Shown: positions 1-8,629, numbered from the stretch's first letter. The stretch is 64,000 bases of DNA from Variovorax sp. J22P240 (GCF_030316855.1 NZ_JASZYR010000009.1:62001-126000), one strand, 5' to 3'. Notes: generated by a model not told the origin, from the letters alone. Numbers and translations are program-made.

Positions 1-822
1 CTGGCCACGGCGAGCAAGGGGGATCCGGATGGCGCGGTCGGCAAGCTGCAGATTGTCACCGACCTTGCGGATCCGAGCGTCAAGCGCGTCGGGCGCTTCG
101 GTTGGCGGGGCACCAGTGCGTCCGTGATGGATCAGACGGCGGTCGCGCTCAACGCGGACATGGGAGTGACCACGCGCATGCTCCCCACGCACATCTGCGG
201 AAAAGCGTCGTCCGGCTCCGATTGCCGAACTCAGGACGGCAAGGGTCCCGAGTTGAGCGACGCGGACCTCGAGCTGCTGGTGCGCTACACAAGCCTCCTC
301 GCGGTGCCTGCCGCACGCCACTTCGAAGGGGAGCAACCGTTGGGAATTCACGCTGAAAAGATCCTGGCGCAGTCGCCGGCTGAAACCGCAGCGCAGGTGC
401 AGGCCGAGAATGCGATGCAAGTGAGCGTGGCACGCGGCCGCGAGCTTTTTGTCGAGGCGCGGTGCACGGCCTGCCACGTGGCGACGCTGCAGACCGGTGG
501 CGCACACAGGTTTGCCGAGCTCAGAAGGCAGACCATTCGCCCCTACACCGATCTGTTGCTTCACGACATGGGCGAGGAACTGGCCGACACCTATCCGCAG
601 GGCCGCGCTTCTCCGCAGGAATGGCGGACCGCGCCGTTGTGGGGTCTGGGGCTGCTCGAACGCATCGACGCCAAGGTTCGCTATCTGCACGACGGTCGTG
701 CACGCACGGTCGAGGAAGCCATCCTTTGGCACGGGGGTCAAGGAAAGGCCAGTCGCGAGCGTTTCAAGACGATGAACGCAGATGACCGTCGCAAGGTGAT
801 CGACTTCATCAAGTCGCTGTGA
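1..822 (+). CDS. di-haem oxidoreductase (DUF1111), C-terminal part
   Basis: The reading frame is open from the first base, so the gene starts outside the window and only about 273 C-terminal residues are present. The family (COG3488, called thiol oxidoreductase or di-haem peroxidase-like) is a periplasmic c-type cytochrome. The visible part shows the typical RFGWRG segment, a CTACH haem-binding motif (Cys-x-x-Cys-His) near base 463, and the family ending with an LHDGRA stretch. The glycosidase gene follows 13 bases downstream and is probably co-transcribed. The family assignment is firm; the electron-transfer partner is unknown. Confidence 0.85.
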   Translation: MATASKGDPDGAVGKLQIVTDLADPSVKRVGRFGWRGTSASVMDQTAVALNADMGVTTRMLPTHICGKASSGSDCRTQDGKGPELSDADLELLVRYTSLLAVPAARHFEGEQPLGIHAEKILAQSPAETAAQVQAENAMQVSVARGRELFVEARCTACHVATLQTGGAHRFAELRRQTIRPYTDLLLHDMGEELADTYPQGRASPQEWRTAPLWGLGLLERIDAKVRYLHDGRARTVEEAILWHGGQGKASRERFKTMNADDRRKVIDFIKSL

Positions 823-835
823 GGAAAGAGAACGC

Positions 836-1858
836 GTGAAGACTCCTCGCAACTTCGATAGCCCGCGGCGCAGGCAGCTTCTCGGTCTCGGACTCTCGTC
901 CGCCGCGGCAGTCGGTGCGCTAGGCGCCTGCGGTGGTGGAGGCGGCAATGCCGGCGGCCTCTCCGCCGGTGCCAGCGGCGCCCCACCGCCAAGCGGCGTG
1001 CGACCCAGTGGCGAGGATTCCAATCCAGGTGCCGGTGCGCCTGTTCCCGACCCGATGCCGGGCGGACCCGTACCCGTCACCAAGAGCACCAAACGTGGCG
1101 TCGCCTACGACTTCGCCGACGCCGCCGACCTCGCGGCGCTGTCGCCTGGTGTGAGCTGGTGGTACGGCTGGGGCCTGCGGCCCAGTAGCAAGGTTCCCGC
1201 TGACTTCCGCTCGCGCTATGGCATGGACTTTCATCCAATGCTGTGGAATGGCGACTTCGAGGCAGCCGAAGTCGAATCCTTCCTGCTGAGTCACCCGGAC
1301 ATCCGGCACCTGCTGCTGCTCAACGAACCGAATCTCACCGATCAGGCCAACCTCACGCCGGCGCAAGCGGCACAAGTCTGGCCGCGCTTCGAAGCGCTCG
1401 CGAAGCGCACGGGGGTGAAGCTGGTCGGCCCGGCCATCACGTGGGGCACGATGCCGGGCTTTGCCGATCCTGTGGTGTGGCTCGACGCGTTCTTCGGCGC
1501 GTACCGGGCGTCCAACAACAACCGCGATCCGAACATCGACTACCTGGCGTTTCACTGGTATGACTATGGACTCGCCGCGCAACTCGACGGTCTGGGGAAA
1601 TACGGCAAACCGTTCTGGATCACCGAGTTCGCGAACTGGCATGGCCAGGCCGACGGCGCGCAGATCGACACTGTCGCAAAGCACAAGGCACAGATGAGCG
1701 AGATGGTCGCCACCTGCGAGGCGCGCACCGACGTGTTTCGCTACGCCTGGTTCACCGGCCGCTGGAACATGGATCTCCACCATACGAGCCTGCTGGGCGC
1801 GCCCGGCGAGTTGACTGACCTTGGCAAGCACTACATCTCGCTGCCGTTCAAAACCTGA
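836..1858 (+). CDS. Tat-exported lipoprotein, GH128-like glycosyl hydrolase
   Basis: A 340-residue protein with a twin-arginine leader (RRRQLLGLGL, residues 11-20) followed by a lipobox-like LGAC, then a Gly/Pro-rich linker to about residue 85. The catalytic part resembles Asl1-like glycosyl hydrolases (GH128, beta-1,3-glucan active): LLLLNEPNLT would supply one catalytic Glu and FWITEFANWHG the second. It probably acts in the periplasm or on the outer membrane. It sits directly behind the di-haem oxidoreductase. The TIM-barrel hydrolase call is good; the substrate is inferred from the family only. Confidence 0.75.
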   Translation: MKTPRNFDSPRRRQLLGLGLSSAAAVGALGACGGGGGNAGGLSAGASGAPPPSGVRPSGEDSNPGAGAPVPDPMPGGPVPVTKSTKRGVAYDFADAADLAALSPGVSWWYGWGLRPSSKVPADFRSRYGMDFHPMLWNGDFEAAEVESFLLSHPDIRHLLLLNEPNLTDQANLTPAQAAQVWPRFEALAKRTGVKLVGPAITWGTMPGFADPVVWLDAFFGAYRASNNNRDPNIDYLAFHWYDYGLAAQLDGLGKYGKPFWITEFANWHGQADGAQIDTVAKHKAQMSEMVATCEARTDVFRYAWFTGRWNMDLHHTSLLGAPGELTDLGKHYISLPFKT

Positions 1859-1941
1859 CACGACTCGACGGGCCGGAGTTGTTCGTGGTTGCGCTGTTGG
1901 TGTGAGAATCGTCACTGCCCAATCGAAGATGGAGTGAAAAG

Positions 1942-2550
1942 ATGCTGCGCCTCTATGACAGTCGCCTGTCCGGCAACTCGTGGAAGGTCCGTATCCTGCT
2001 GAGCCAACTGGGACTTCCGTACGAGCGCATCACGCTCGATCTCGCGAAGGGCGAGGCGCAGGAGCCCGCGTTTCGCGCGATCAGCCGCTTCGCCCGCGTC
2101 CCTGTGCTGCAGCTCGAGAACAGCCGCACGATCGTGGAGTCCGGGGCGATCCTGCTCTACCTCGCGCACGGCACGCCCTTGCTACCGGACGATCCTCATG
2201 AGCGCGCGGAGGTGCTGAGCTGGCTGTTCTTCGAACAGGCCGATCTGCAAAAGGCGATCGCCATTCCGCGCGTCCTGCATCTGCGCGGCCTTGCGGGCGA
2301 TATGCAGCAGGAGATCCAGCGATTTCATGCGGAGGGCTATCCGGCGCTCGAGAAGCTGGAGCAGTGGCTGCGCGGTCGGGCTTGGCTGGTCGGCGAGCGC
2401 TACACCGTCGCGGACACGGCGGTGTTCGCTTATGTCTCGCTGGCTTCGCAAGGCGGTTACGACATGGAGCGCTTTGCCTCCATTCATGAGTGGATCGAAC
2501 GAGTCAAGAGCCAGCGAGCATGGGTGGAACTGGTGCCAGACGCCCGCTAG
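1942..2550 (+). CDS. glutathione S-transferase family protein
   Basis: A 202-residue cytosolic GST with an N-terminal thioredoxin-like domain (LYDSRLSGNSWKVRILL, where Ser residues near positions 7-12 are candidates for the catalytic hydroxyl), the cis-Pro region RVPVLQ, and ESGAILLYLA for glutamyl binding. An all-helical C-terminal domain ends with the VADTAVFAY N-capping element. A weak Shine-Dalgarno (GGAGTG) precedes the ATG. It stands alone between the glycosidase unit and a gene-poor stretch. Its electrophile substrate cannot be read from the sequence. Confidence 0.85.
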   Translation: MLRLYDSRLSGNSWKVRILLSQLGLPYERITLDLAKGEAQEPAFRAISRFARVPVLQLENSRTIVESGAILLYLAHGTPLLPDDPHERAEVLSWLFFEQADLQKAIAIPRVLHLRGLAGDMQQEIQRFHAEGYPALEKLEQWLRGRAWLVGERYTVADTAVFAYVSLASQGGYDMERFASIHEWIERVKSQRAWVELVPDAR

Positions 2551-2974
2551 ATGATCAACGCGGAGTCAGCGAGGCCACGTTGCCGGATGGCGCCGCCGCG
2601 CTGCAGCGCGCTGGCAAAGTCTTCCACGAGACGGAGGTGGGCTGGGGTCGACACTGCAAAGCGCTTGCGCTTGTCCGCCACCTGAGCCTTGCTCGGCGTC
2701 TTCCGCTTCCTCGTTCGATCCAAGGATGCAGTACACGATGCCTTGAAGGCGAGGGCGCATGCCGCGACAGATTTCGGCGCCGCCGCCCGTGATGAGAACG
2801 ACCTGTGCACTGCTGCTTCGTAGAGGGATTCCTGTCTGACAGTTGGAGTGCCTGATCCGTCAATGCGCACGACAACACGGCCTGAATGACCCCGGGGCGC
2901 GAGTGCGCCTCACACGAATTGACGGATCAGAAGGGCGCTCCGTGACAGGAACTCGATGCGAAGCGATCGCCGTG
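2551..2974. other. gene-poor stretch, possibly decayed coding DNA
   Basis: No convincing gene was found. On the minus strand two overlapping frames look protein-like for short stretches (for example VVLITGGGAEICRG, then in another frame KAQVADKRKRFAVSTPAH), which suggests an old gene broken by frameshifts, but no family could be assigned. The right part contains the long inverted repeat listed separately, and the promoter at 2975 follows. Confidence 0.3.
2852..2930. repeat. long inverted repeat with 13-bp perfect arms
   Basis: CTGATCCGTCAAT at 2852-2864 is the exact reverse complement of ATTGACGGATCAG at 2918-2930. Just inside, GCGCAC (2865-2870) pairs with GTGCGC (2903-2908), leaving a 9-nt bulge. 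It could form a cruciform or RNA hairpin and could be the footprint of a small mobile element. There is no U-tract, so it is not a typical terminator. Confidence 0.6.
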
Positions 2975-3045
2975 ATTGGTGCTCGCGTGGCAACACGGTG
3001 CGCCGTTGCGCGGGCCTTCCGGCCGCCCAGAGGGCTGCCTAGGAT
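2975..3045 (+). promoter_or_regulatory. shared-architecture promoter, site A (kinase/hydrolase-OsmC unit)
   Basis: ATTGGTG (2975-2981), 9 nt, CAACACGGTG (2991-3000), 16 nt, -35 TTCCGG (3017-3022), 17 nt, -10 TAGGAT (3040-3045). The same element order and exactly the same spacings recur at 6157, 8041, 9492, 11543, 14497, 16359 (minus strand), 16448 and 18701. The predicted start point is about 110 bases before the kinase gene. The dyad centre lies near -64, a usual position for an activator. Confidence 0.7.
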
Positions 3046-3128
3046 CACTCCAACGTTGAAAGCACCTCGATCCATCGAAGCTGCGTTTCGATGAACGCGG
3101 GACATTGCATCGAAGACACGGAACACCA

Positions 3129-3167
3129 ATGAAGAACTATCACGCGCTCGACGCGCACGCCGGATGA
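3129..3167 (+). other. 12-codon upstream reading frame overlapping the kinase start
   Basis: ATG at 3129 opens a 12-residue frame (MKNYHALDAHAG) whose TGA at 3165-3167 overlaps the ATG of the kinase gene as ATGA. The arrangement suggests translational coupling or a leader peptide. No ribosome-binding site stands out, so it may be chance. Confidence 0.3.
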
Positions 3168-3928
3168 ACATGCGTTGCGCCACCAGAGACAGGGTGCTGG
3201 CCGTCGTGTCGCACGAGCTCAGGCAACCTCTGAACGTCATCCAGATGAACGCGAAGCTCTTGACGCGGTTGCCGGCATCGACGGCACCGACACACCTGCG
3301 GCGCATCGCCGATGCGATACAGCGTGCCATCGAGAGCCAGGCGCGCATCATCAACGACCTCCTCGACGTTTCCCGGGTACGTACGGGCAAGCTGACGCTT
3401 CATCGCGCCGAGGTGAACTTCGGCAAGCTGGTGATGGATCTTGTGGCCGCGCTGAGCGCGAACTGGTCGCCGGGACGCGTCACCACGGAAGTGCGGGCTT
3501 CCAGTCCATTGGTCTGCTACGCAGACGCGCTCAGGCTCGAGCAGATCGTGGGGAACTTGCTGGACAACGCCGTGAAGTTCTCACCTGCAGGTGGGCGCAT
3601 CCTCGTGCGCTTGCTCTCGGAAGGCGGCTTTGCCAGGATTTCCGTGGTCGATTGCGGCCGCGGTATTGCTCCCGATTTCCTGCCGGATGTCTTTGGACTG
3701 TTCAGCCAGGCTGGAGCCTCCGTCGGCGAAGGGCTGCACGGCGGTCTCGGCGTGGGGCTTGCGCTGGTCCACGGACTGGCCGCCGCACATGGCGGGTTCG
3801 TGAAGGCCACTTCCGCGGGAATCAACCAAGGTGCGGAGTTCAGCGTCTGGCTGCCTCTGCACCCATCTGCAACGCCAGCGGATACCTCTTCCGCCCACGC
3901 AGATCATTCATCGATCGCATCCCCATGA
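3164..3928 (+). CDS. soluble sensor histidine kinase (HisKA-HATPase only)
   Basis: A 254-residue kinase reduced to its transmitter. The phospho-accepting His is in SHELRQPL (about residue 17), followed by the dimerisation helices, N box NLLDNAVKFSP, G1 box DCGRGIAPDF, FGLFSQAG and G2 box GLGVGLALVHG. There is no membrane segment or sensor domain, so the input must come from a partner protein or another domain supplied in trans. No response regulator is adjacent; the NarL-type gene at 13606, which lies in a unit with the same promoter type, is a possible partner by inference. It overlaps the next gene by 4 bases (ATGA). Confidence 0.8.
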   Translation: MNMRCATRDRVLAVVSHELRQPLNVIQMNAKLLTRLPASTAPTHLRRIADAIQRAIESQARIINDLLDVSRVRTGKLTLHRAEVNFGKLVMDLVAALSANWSPGRVTTEVRASSPLVCYADALRLEQIVGNLLDNAVKFSPAGGRILVRLLSEGGFARISVVDCGRGIAPDFLPDVFGLFSQAGASVGEGLHGGLGVGLALVHGLAAAHGGFVKATSAGINQGAEFSVWLPLHPSATPADTSSAHADHSSIASP

Positions 3929-4293
3929 AAATCACACTCGATCCTTTTCTTGACGCGTCCCGCCCGCACGCCTTCGTGTCGACGACGCTGAAGACATGGT
4001 ATGACGCAACCCCCGCGGTCCGCCGCCTCTGGGCGATCCGGCCTGACGGGCGTTCGGATGCCAACGACCTGCGCGTCATCGTGATGCTGGAACCTTCGCT
4101 CGACGGTGACGAGACGAGTCCCATCTGGATGGCCCACGGTGCTGCCTGGGCGACCGAACTGCGGGAGCGATTGGCCGGTGTGGTTCAGTTGGAGCGGATC
4201 GACGGACCGCTACCTGACGAGTTCGAGATCGATGGAGACGGCGTGCTGTTGTCCACCTTGTCTTGGCGGGATTCCACGTCGCCGAGGAATTGA
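3925..4293 (+). CDS. uncharacterised 122-residue protein
   Basis: The ATG overlaps the stop of the kinase gene (ATGA), so translation is probably coupled. The product is acidic and soluble, without signal peptide or membrane helix, beginning MKITLDPFLDASRPHAF. A nucleotidyltransferase-like pattern (a RVIVMLEPSLDGD strand with acidic residues) can be imagined but is not strong enough to name. The operon position between a kinase and a hydrolase-OsmC fusion suggests a role in the same stress response. Confidence 0.6.
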   Translation: MKITLDPFLDASRPHAFVSTTLKTWYDATPAVRRLWAIRPDGRSDANDLRVIVMLEPSLDGDETSPIWMAHGAAWATELRERLAGVVQLERIDGPLPDEFEIDGDGVLLSTLSWRDSTSPRN

Positions 4294-4370
4294 CCTCATG
4301 GCTCGAGCCACCGCCATCATCGGACGGGACCCCTACCGCACGGAGATTCAAGTGGGTAGCGGACAGCATC

Positions 4371-5561
4371 ATGCCGACGCGTCCCTTTGACTTCCACAAC
4401 CGCGAGGGCCGGCGCCTGTCCGGCAGCCTCGAAATGCCTGAGGGCGTTCGGCGCGGCTGGGCTCTTTTTGCGCACTGCTTCACTTGCGGAAAGAAAAACC
4501 TGGCCGCCGTACGCATCGCACGAACGCTCGCAAGTGCGGGGATCGGTGTGCTGCGCTTCGACTTCACGGGGCTGGGAGAAAGCGAGGGCAACTTCGCTGA
4601 CTCGAGCTTCAGCATGAATGTGGGAGATCTGGTGTCGGCTGCCCACGCCATGCAGGCGGCAGGAATGCCGCCAGACATTCTGATAGGACACAGCCTGGGC
4701 GGTGCGGCCATCCTGGCGGCCACGGGCGACATTGCTAGCGCACGGGCGGTTGCCACCATCGCGGCGCCATTCGACGTTGCGCATCTCCTGCACCTGCTCG
4801 ACCCCGAGGGCTTGGCACGGCTCGAGATCCAGGCGCAATCGCTGGTGCAGGTTGCCGGACGCCCCCTGTCTGTGGGAAAGACGTTCGTCGATGGCTTGCG
4901 TGGGCACGATCAGGGCGTTCGGATCGCGGCCTTGCGACGACCGCTTTTGCTGTTGCACGCACCGCGCGACCAGACAGTCGACATCGAGAACGCCACGCAT
5001 ATCTTCCTTGCCGCTCGGCATCCCAAGAGTTTCGTTTCGCTGGACGAGGCTGACCATTTGCTTTCGAGCCGCAACGACGCGGAGCACGCGGCCAATCTGA
5101 TCGCGGCGTGGGCCTCGCGCTACCTGCCCGAGCCTTCGCCCGAGCCGGCTCACGCGGACGCCGTGGCGGAGGAGACGAGGCTCGGGAAATTCCAACTCGC
5201 GCTCCGCGCCGGAGGCGCGCGGTGGTTGGCCGACGAGCCTGAGCCGGCTGGCGGGTTGGGGTCGGGCCCGACGCCGTACGACCTGTTGTCGTCGGCTCTG
5301 GCTGCCTGCACCACGATGACCTTGCGTCACCATGCTGATAGCGAGGGCTGGGCAGTGACGCGCATCCGTACGGCGGTAAATCACCGTAAGGACAAACAGC
5401 ACTCTCCCGCTGATGTCTTCAGTTGCCAGATCTCCATCGAGGGCTCCCTGGATGACATGCAGCGCGGGCAGCTGCTGGAGGTGGCGCAACGATGCCCCGT
5501 GCACCGGACGCTCGCGCTGGGTGCGTGGTTTGAAAGCGCAACGCTGGAGCCGTCGACGTGA
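4371..5561 (+). CDS. bifunctional alpha/beta hydrolase-OsmC protein
   Basis: A 396-residue two-domain protein. Residues about 1-250 form an alpha/beta hydrolase with nucleophile elbow GHSLGG, an acid in the APRDQT region and a late His in DEADHLL. Residues about 265-396 form an OsmC/Ohr-like domain with thiols in LAACTTMTLRHH and QRCPVHRTL. Such fusions are a known bacterial family; the OsmC half suggests thiol-dependent peroxide reduction, while the hydrolase half may release the lipid peroxide or acyl product. The start at 4371 was chosen because the family begins at this point; the frame is open further upstream to 4263. A gene for a stand-alone Ohr follows. Confidence 0.85.
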   Translation: MPTRPFDFHNREGRRLSGSLEMPEGVRRGWALFAHCFTCGKKNLAAVRIARTLASAGIGVLRFDFTGLGESEGNFADSSFSMNVGDLVSAAHAMQAAGMPPDILIGHSLGGAAILAATGDIASARAVATIAAPFDVAHLLHLLDPEGLARLEIQAQSLVQVAGRPLSVGKTFVDGLRGHDQGVRIAALRRPLLLLHAPRDQTVDIENATHIFLAARHPKSFVSLDEADHLLSSRNDAEHAANLIAAWASRYLPEPSPEPAHADAVAEETRLGKFQLALRAGGARWLADEPEPAGGLGSGPTPYDLLSSALAACTTMTLRHHADSEGWAVTRIRTAVNHRKDKQHSPADVFSCQISIEGSLDDMQRGQLLEVAQRCPVHRTLALGAWFESATLEPST

Positions 5562-5645
5562 GCCCGAAGTCACATCGTTGTGCATGCGCGCCCGTTGGCG
5601 CACTGCATTGGAAAGCCTCATCTCATTCCAAAGGAGAGTTCCGTC

Positions 5646-6131
5646 ATGACCCAACTTGCAGCCTTGTTTGTCAAGGGAGCTGCGCCGCAGGCCTGCCATG
5701 CGATCGTGCCGCTCTACGCCACCACCGTGGGCGTTTCAACCCGTCATGCGCGGTCTGCGGGCAGGGCGGTTTCCGACGACGGCAATCTCGACCTGGCCCT
5801 TCGGCTCCCCGAAGAGTTGGGGGGCAACGGTGGAGGAGCGAATCCGGAGCAACTCCTGGCGGCAGGCTTCGCCGCCTGCTTCCATGGCGCAATGACCCTG
5901 GTGGCCGCCGCCAAGGAGATGCACTTGCCCCGGGACATCGACATTGCCTCGACGGTCTCGTTCGAACGGGCGCCCTCAGACGGCCTGTTCAGGATCACGG
6001 CCGAGCTCACAGTCAGCCTGCCACATATGGACGTGGCGCACGCCGCCGCGCTCGTGGCGGAGACGGAAAAAGCCTGCCCGTACGCGAAGATGGCGCAAGA
6101 GGGAATGCGCTGCACCGTCAGCTTGGTATGA
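5646..6131 (+). CDS. ohr: organic hydroperoxide resistance protein (Ohr)
   Basis: A 161-residue Ohr/OsmC protein. The two redox cysteines are clear: Cys78 in FAACFHGA and Cys144 in KACPYAKM, with the conserved ELGGNGGGANPEQLLAAG helix start. It reduces organic hydroperoxides to alcohols using lipoyl thiols. The start at 5646 has a strong AAGGAG site, whereas the upstream in-frame ATG at 5580 does not. It ends the kinase-hydrolase-Ohr unit. It is closer to the 12962 protein (both FAACFHGA and CPYAKMA) than to the two Ohr proteins at 34-37 kb, so at least two Ohr lineages are present. Confidence 0.9.
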   Translation: MTQLAALFVKGAAPQACHAIVPLYATTVGVSTRHARSAGRAVSDDGNLDLALRLPEELGGNGGGANPEQLLAAGFAACFHGAMTLVAAAKEMHLPRDIDIASTVSFERAPSDGLFRITAELTVSLPHMDVAHAAALVAETEKACPYAKMAQEGMRCTVSLV

Positions 6132-6156
6132 ACCGTCGCTACTGAGCGCAAATGAC

Positions 6157-6227
6157 ATTGGTGCCTCCTAGGCAACATCGTGAACCTGCCCTGGGGTTTG
6201 GCCTGCGAAGTCCCTTGTTGTTCTGGT
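6157..6227 (+). promoter_or_regulatory. shared-architecture promoter, site E (weak copy)
   Basis: ATTGGTG (6157-6163), 9 nt and CAACATCGTG (6173-6182) match the operator part of the recurring promoter exactly in spacing. The expected -35 (TGGCCT, 6199-6204) and -10 (TCTGGT, 6222-6227) positions fit poorly. It lies 120 bases before the ETF-QO gene. Confidence 0.5.
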
Positions 6228-6349
6228 GAGGAGCCGAGGCGTCAATGCGGTTGTGCCAGTGAAGTGATCGATTTCCTGCCCTCCGACCGTCGCCATGAAG
6301 ACGACGGGTATCAGATCGCCCTTGAACCGTAGCTCAACAGAGAATCCGA

Positions 6350-8023
6350 ATGGCCGATCATGTCGCCCCTTCCGTTGTCGACGCGAGAGAACAGTTCGAC
6401 TACGACATCGTCATCGTAGGCGGCGGGCCGGCGGGCATGGCCGCGGCCATCAGGACCAAGCAAATCATGCCCGAGGCATCGGTCGTCGTGCTCGACAAGG
6501 GGAGCGAGGCCGGGGCCCACATTCTCTCGGGCGCAGTGATGGATCCCAGGGCGATCGATGATTTATTGCCCGATTGGAAGCAACTAGGCGCGCCCTTGAT
6601 TCAGCCTGTGACGGCTGACGAGTTCCTTTTTCTCGGTGCAAAGCGTTCGATGCGGACGCCGAGCTTCCTGGTACCCAGGTGCTTTCGCAATCACGGCAAC
6701 TACGTCATCAGCCTCGGCAATGTCGTGAAGTGGCTGGGGCAGCATGCCGAAGGCCTGGGAGTGGATGTGTTCGCGGGCTTCGCCGCGACAGAGGTGCTCT
6801 ATGACAGAGCGGGCCGCGTCAAGGGCGTGGCCACTGGCGACGTGGGGGTCGGGCGTGATGGTGAAAGGACGGACGCGTTCCAGCCGGGCGTTGAACTTCG
6901 CGGCAAGTACACCATTTTCGCCGAAGGTGCACGGGGACAGCTTGGCCGCCAGTTGATCGAGCGCTTCGACCTGGCCGAGGGGCGTGACCCGGCCAGCTAC
7001 GCTATTGGGCTGAAGGAGACCTGGGAGGTCGCACCAGCGCAAGCCAAGCCGGGTCTCGTCGTTCACACAGCGGGGTGGCCGATGGATGGCGGCACATTCG
7101 GCGGCGGCTTTGTCTACCATCTCGATGGCAACAGGGTATCGCTGGGCTTCGTCATCGGGCTGGACTACCAGAATCCATGGCTCAGCCCTTTCGAGGAGTT
7201 CCAGCGATGGAAGACGCATCCTGCCGTCCGCGCGCACATCGAAGGCGGCAGACGCCTCGGATACAGCGCGCGTGCCATCAACAATGGCTTCCCGCAAAGC
7301 CTGCCGAAGACCGTGTTCCCGGGTGGTGCACTGGTGGGCTGCGAAGCTGGTTATCTGAATGCGGCACGCATCAAGGGAAGTCATGCGGCGATCAAGACTG
7401 GCATGCTGGCAGCCGAGGCCGCGTGTGCCGCGCTGCGCGAAGGGCGTTCGAGCGACGAGCTGACTGCCTATCCAGAGGCGTTTGAGCGAAGCTGGCTTCA
7501 TGCCGAGTTGCACGAGTTTCGGAACTTCAAGCTCTGGTTCAAGAAGGGCGCCGTCGTCGGCACGGTAATGACGGGCGTCGAGCAGTTGCTCATGCCAAAG
7601 CTCGGCATCCGTACGCCGCCGTGGACTCTGCACGGCAAGCAACCGGATCATTCGAGCCTGCTCCAAGCTCGCCAGTGCGACCCAATCGCATATCCCAAGC
7701 CAGACGGAAAACTCACGTTCGATCGGCTGAGTTCTGTCTACCTGAGCAATACCCACCATGCCGAGGACCAACCGGTGCACCTAACCTTGCGCGACGCGAC
7801 GGTGCCGGTGTCTGTCAACCTGCGCACCTACGCCGGACCTGAGAGCCGCTACTGCCCCGCGGGGGTGTACGAATTTCTGAGGAATGACAAGGGAGAGGAC
7901 CGGCTTCAGATCAATGCGCAGGACTGCATTCATTGCAAGACCTGCGACATCAAGGACCCGACCCAGAATATCGTGTGGGTCGCACCGCAGGGCGGTGACG
8001 GTCCAGGCTATGACTCGATGTAG
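6350..8023 (+). CDS. electron transfer flavoprotein-ubiquinone oxidoreductase
   Basis: A 557-residue FAD/4Fe-4S protein that passes electrons from ETF to the quinone pool at the inner membrane. The N-terminal dinucleotide motif is IVGGGPAGMAAAI (residues about 22-34), the middle matches ETF-QO throughout, and the C-terminus carries the cluster ligands in CPAGVYEF and CIHCKTCDIKDPTQN. No etfAB genes are nearby, which is unusual; here it sits alone inside a stress island, downstream of a weak copy of the shared promoter. The function call is firm; why it is placed here is unknown. Confidence 0.92.
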   Translation: MADHVAPSVVDAREQFDYDIVIVGGGPAGMAAAIRTKQIMPEASVVVLDKGSEAGAHILSGAVMDPRAIDDLLPDWKQLGAPLIQPVTADEFLFLGAKRSMRTPSFLVPRCFRNHGNYVISLGNVVKWLGQHAEGLGVDVFAGFAATEVLYDRAGRVKGVATGDVGVGRDGERTDAFQPGVELRGKYTIFAEGARGQLGRQLIERFDLAEGRDPASYAIGLKETWEVAPAQAKPGLVVHTAGWPMDGGTFGGGFVYHLDGNRVSLGFVIGLDYQNPWLSPFEEFQRWKTHPAVRAHIEGGRRLGYSARAINNGFPQSLPKTVFPGGALVGCEAGYLNAARIKGSHAAIKTGMLAAEAACAALREGRSSDELTAYPEAFERSWLHAELHEFRNFKLWFKKGAVVGTVMTGVEQLLMPKLGIRTPPWTLHGKQPDHSSLLQARQCDPIAYPKPDGKLTFDRLSSVYLSNTHHAEDQPVHLTLRDATVPVSVNLRTYAGPESRYCPAGVYEFLRNDKGEDRLQINAQDCIHCKTCDIKDPTQNIVWVAPQGGDGPGYDSM

Positions 8024-8040
8024 GCCTGGCGAGCAAGCAG

Positions 8041-8111
8041 ATTGATGCTGCACGGTCAACATGGCGGTACCCGTCGCAGGTCTACCGCTTCTCGAGGGTG
8101 ATTTCTAGGAT
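8041..8111 (+). promoter_or_regulatory. shared-architecture promoter, site F
   Basis: ATTGATG (8041-8047), 9 nt, CAACATGGCG (8057-8066), 16 nt, -35 TACCGC (8083-8088), 17 nt, -10 TAGGAT (8106-8111). It is placed 80 bases before the small membrane-protein gene at 8191. Confidence 0.7.
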
Positions 8112-8190
8112 TGGCGCCGTAATCGCGATGTTCGCGAAACGGTGCCTCAGTCGTTCTGAGGCCTAGGGCTTAGCCCTTTGAGGTATCACC

Positions 8191-8511
8191 ATGACGCAGC
8201 GCATGCAATCCCCGACCCCTTCGTCCGATTCGGTCCATATTCCAAGTGCCGATTCCACGCCGCGAGATGCCATGGAAGCGGTCTGGCGCTGGGGCTACCT
8301 GGCGATCTGCCTGATTGCCATCGCTGCCGCGGGTGTGATCGCGAAAGGAGGCGCGGCCCATGTGGAACTGGAACTCGCCACGGCAGCCATCACGGCAAGA
8401 CCTGTCTTCCAGGACATCTGCAGCGCAAGCGGAGATCAACGTCATACCCCGCCGGACTCGGCGTGCGCGAAGGCGCCGGAAAGCCAAGCAGCGGCGTCAG
8501 CCCTGTGCTGA
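8191..8511 (+). CDS. small single-span membrane protein, unknown
   Basis: A 106-residue product with one hydrophobic helix (WGYLAICLIAIAAAGVIAKG, about residues 33-52) between a polar N-terminus and a Cys-containing C-terminal tail. The start has a GAGG ribosome site 7 bases upstream and lies just downstream of promoter site F, which supports it being a real gene. No family was recognised. The secreted hydrolase gene follows after 118 bases and may be in the same transcript. Confidence 0.55.
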   Translation: MTQRMQSPTPSSDSVHIPSADSTPRDAMEAVWRWGYLAICLIAIAAAGVIAKGGAAHVELELATAAITARPVFQDICSASGDQRHTPPDSACAKAPESQAAASALC

Positions 8512-8629
8512 CACTGCGAACCGGTCTCGTGAGAGCGAAGGCAATGTGTGGGTGCCGATCGCTCGAAATGAAGTTCGCATCCCTCTGTTTGAAGAACTCA
8601 ACTGAACCCGCATTCAAAGGAACTTGAAC

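Noticed and set aside
920..1915. Long minus-strand frame opposite the GH128-like gene
   Set aside because: No family resemblance, and the plus-strand protein has signal, lipobox and catalytic motifs.
2566..2800. Possible type III pantothenate kinase tail (LITGGGAE) on the minus strand
   Set aside because: Only a few residues agree, neighbouring frames do not continue the family, and no start or upstream domain is present.
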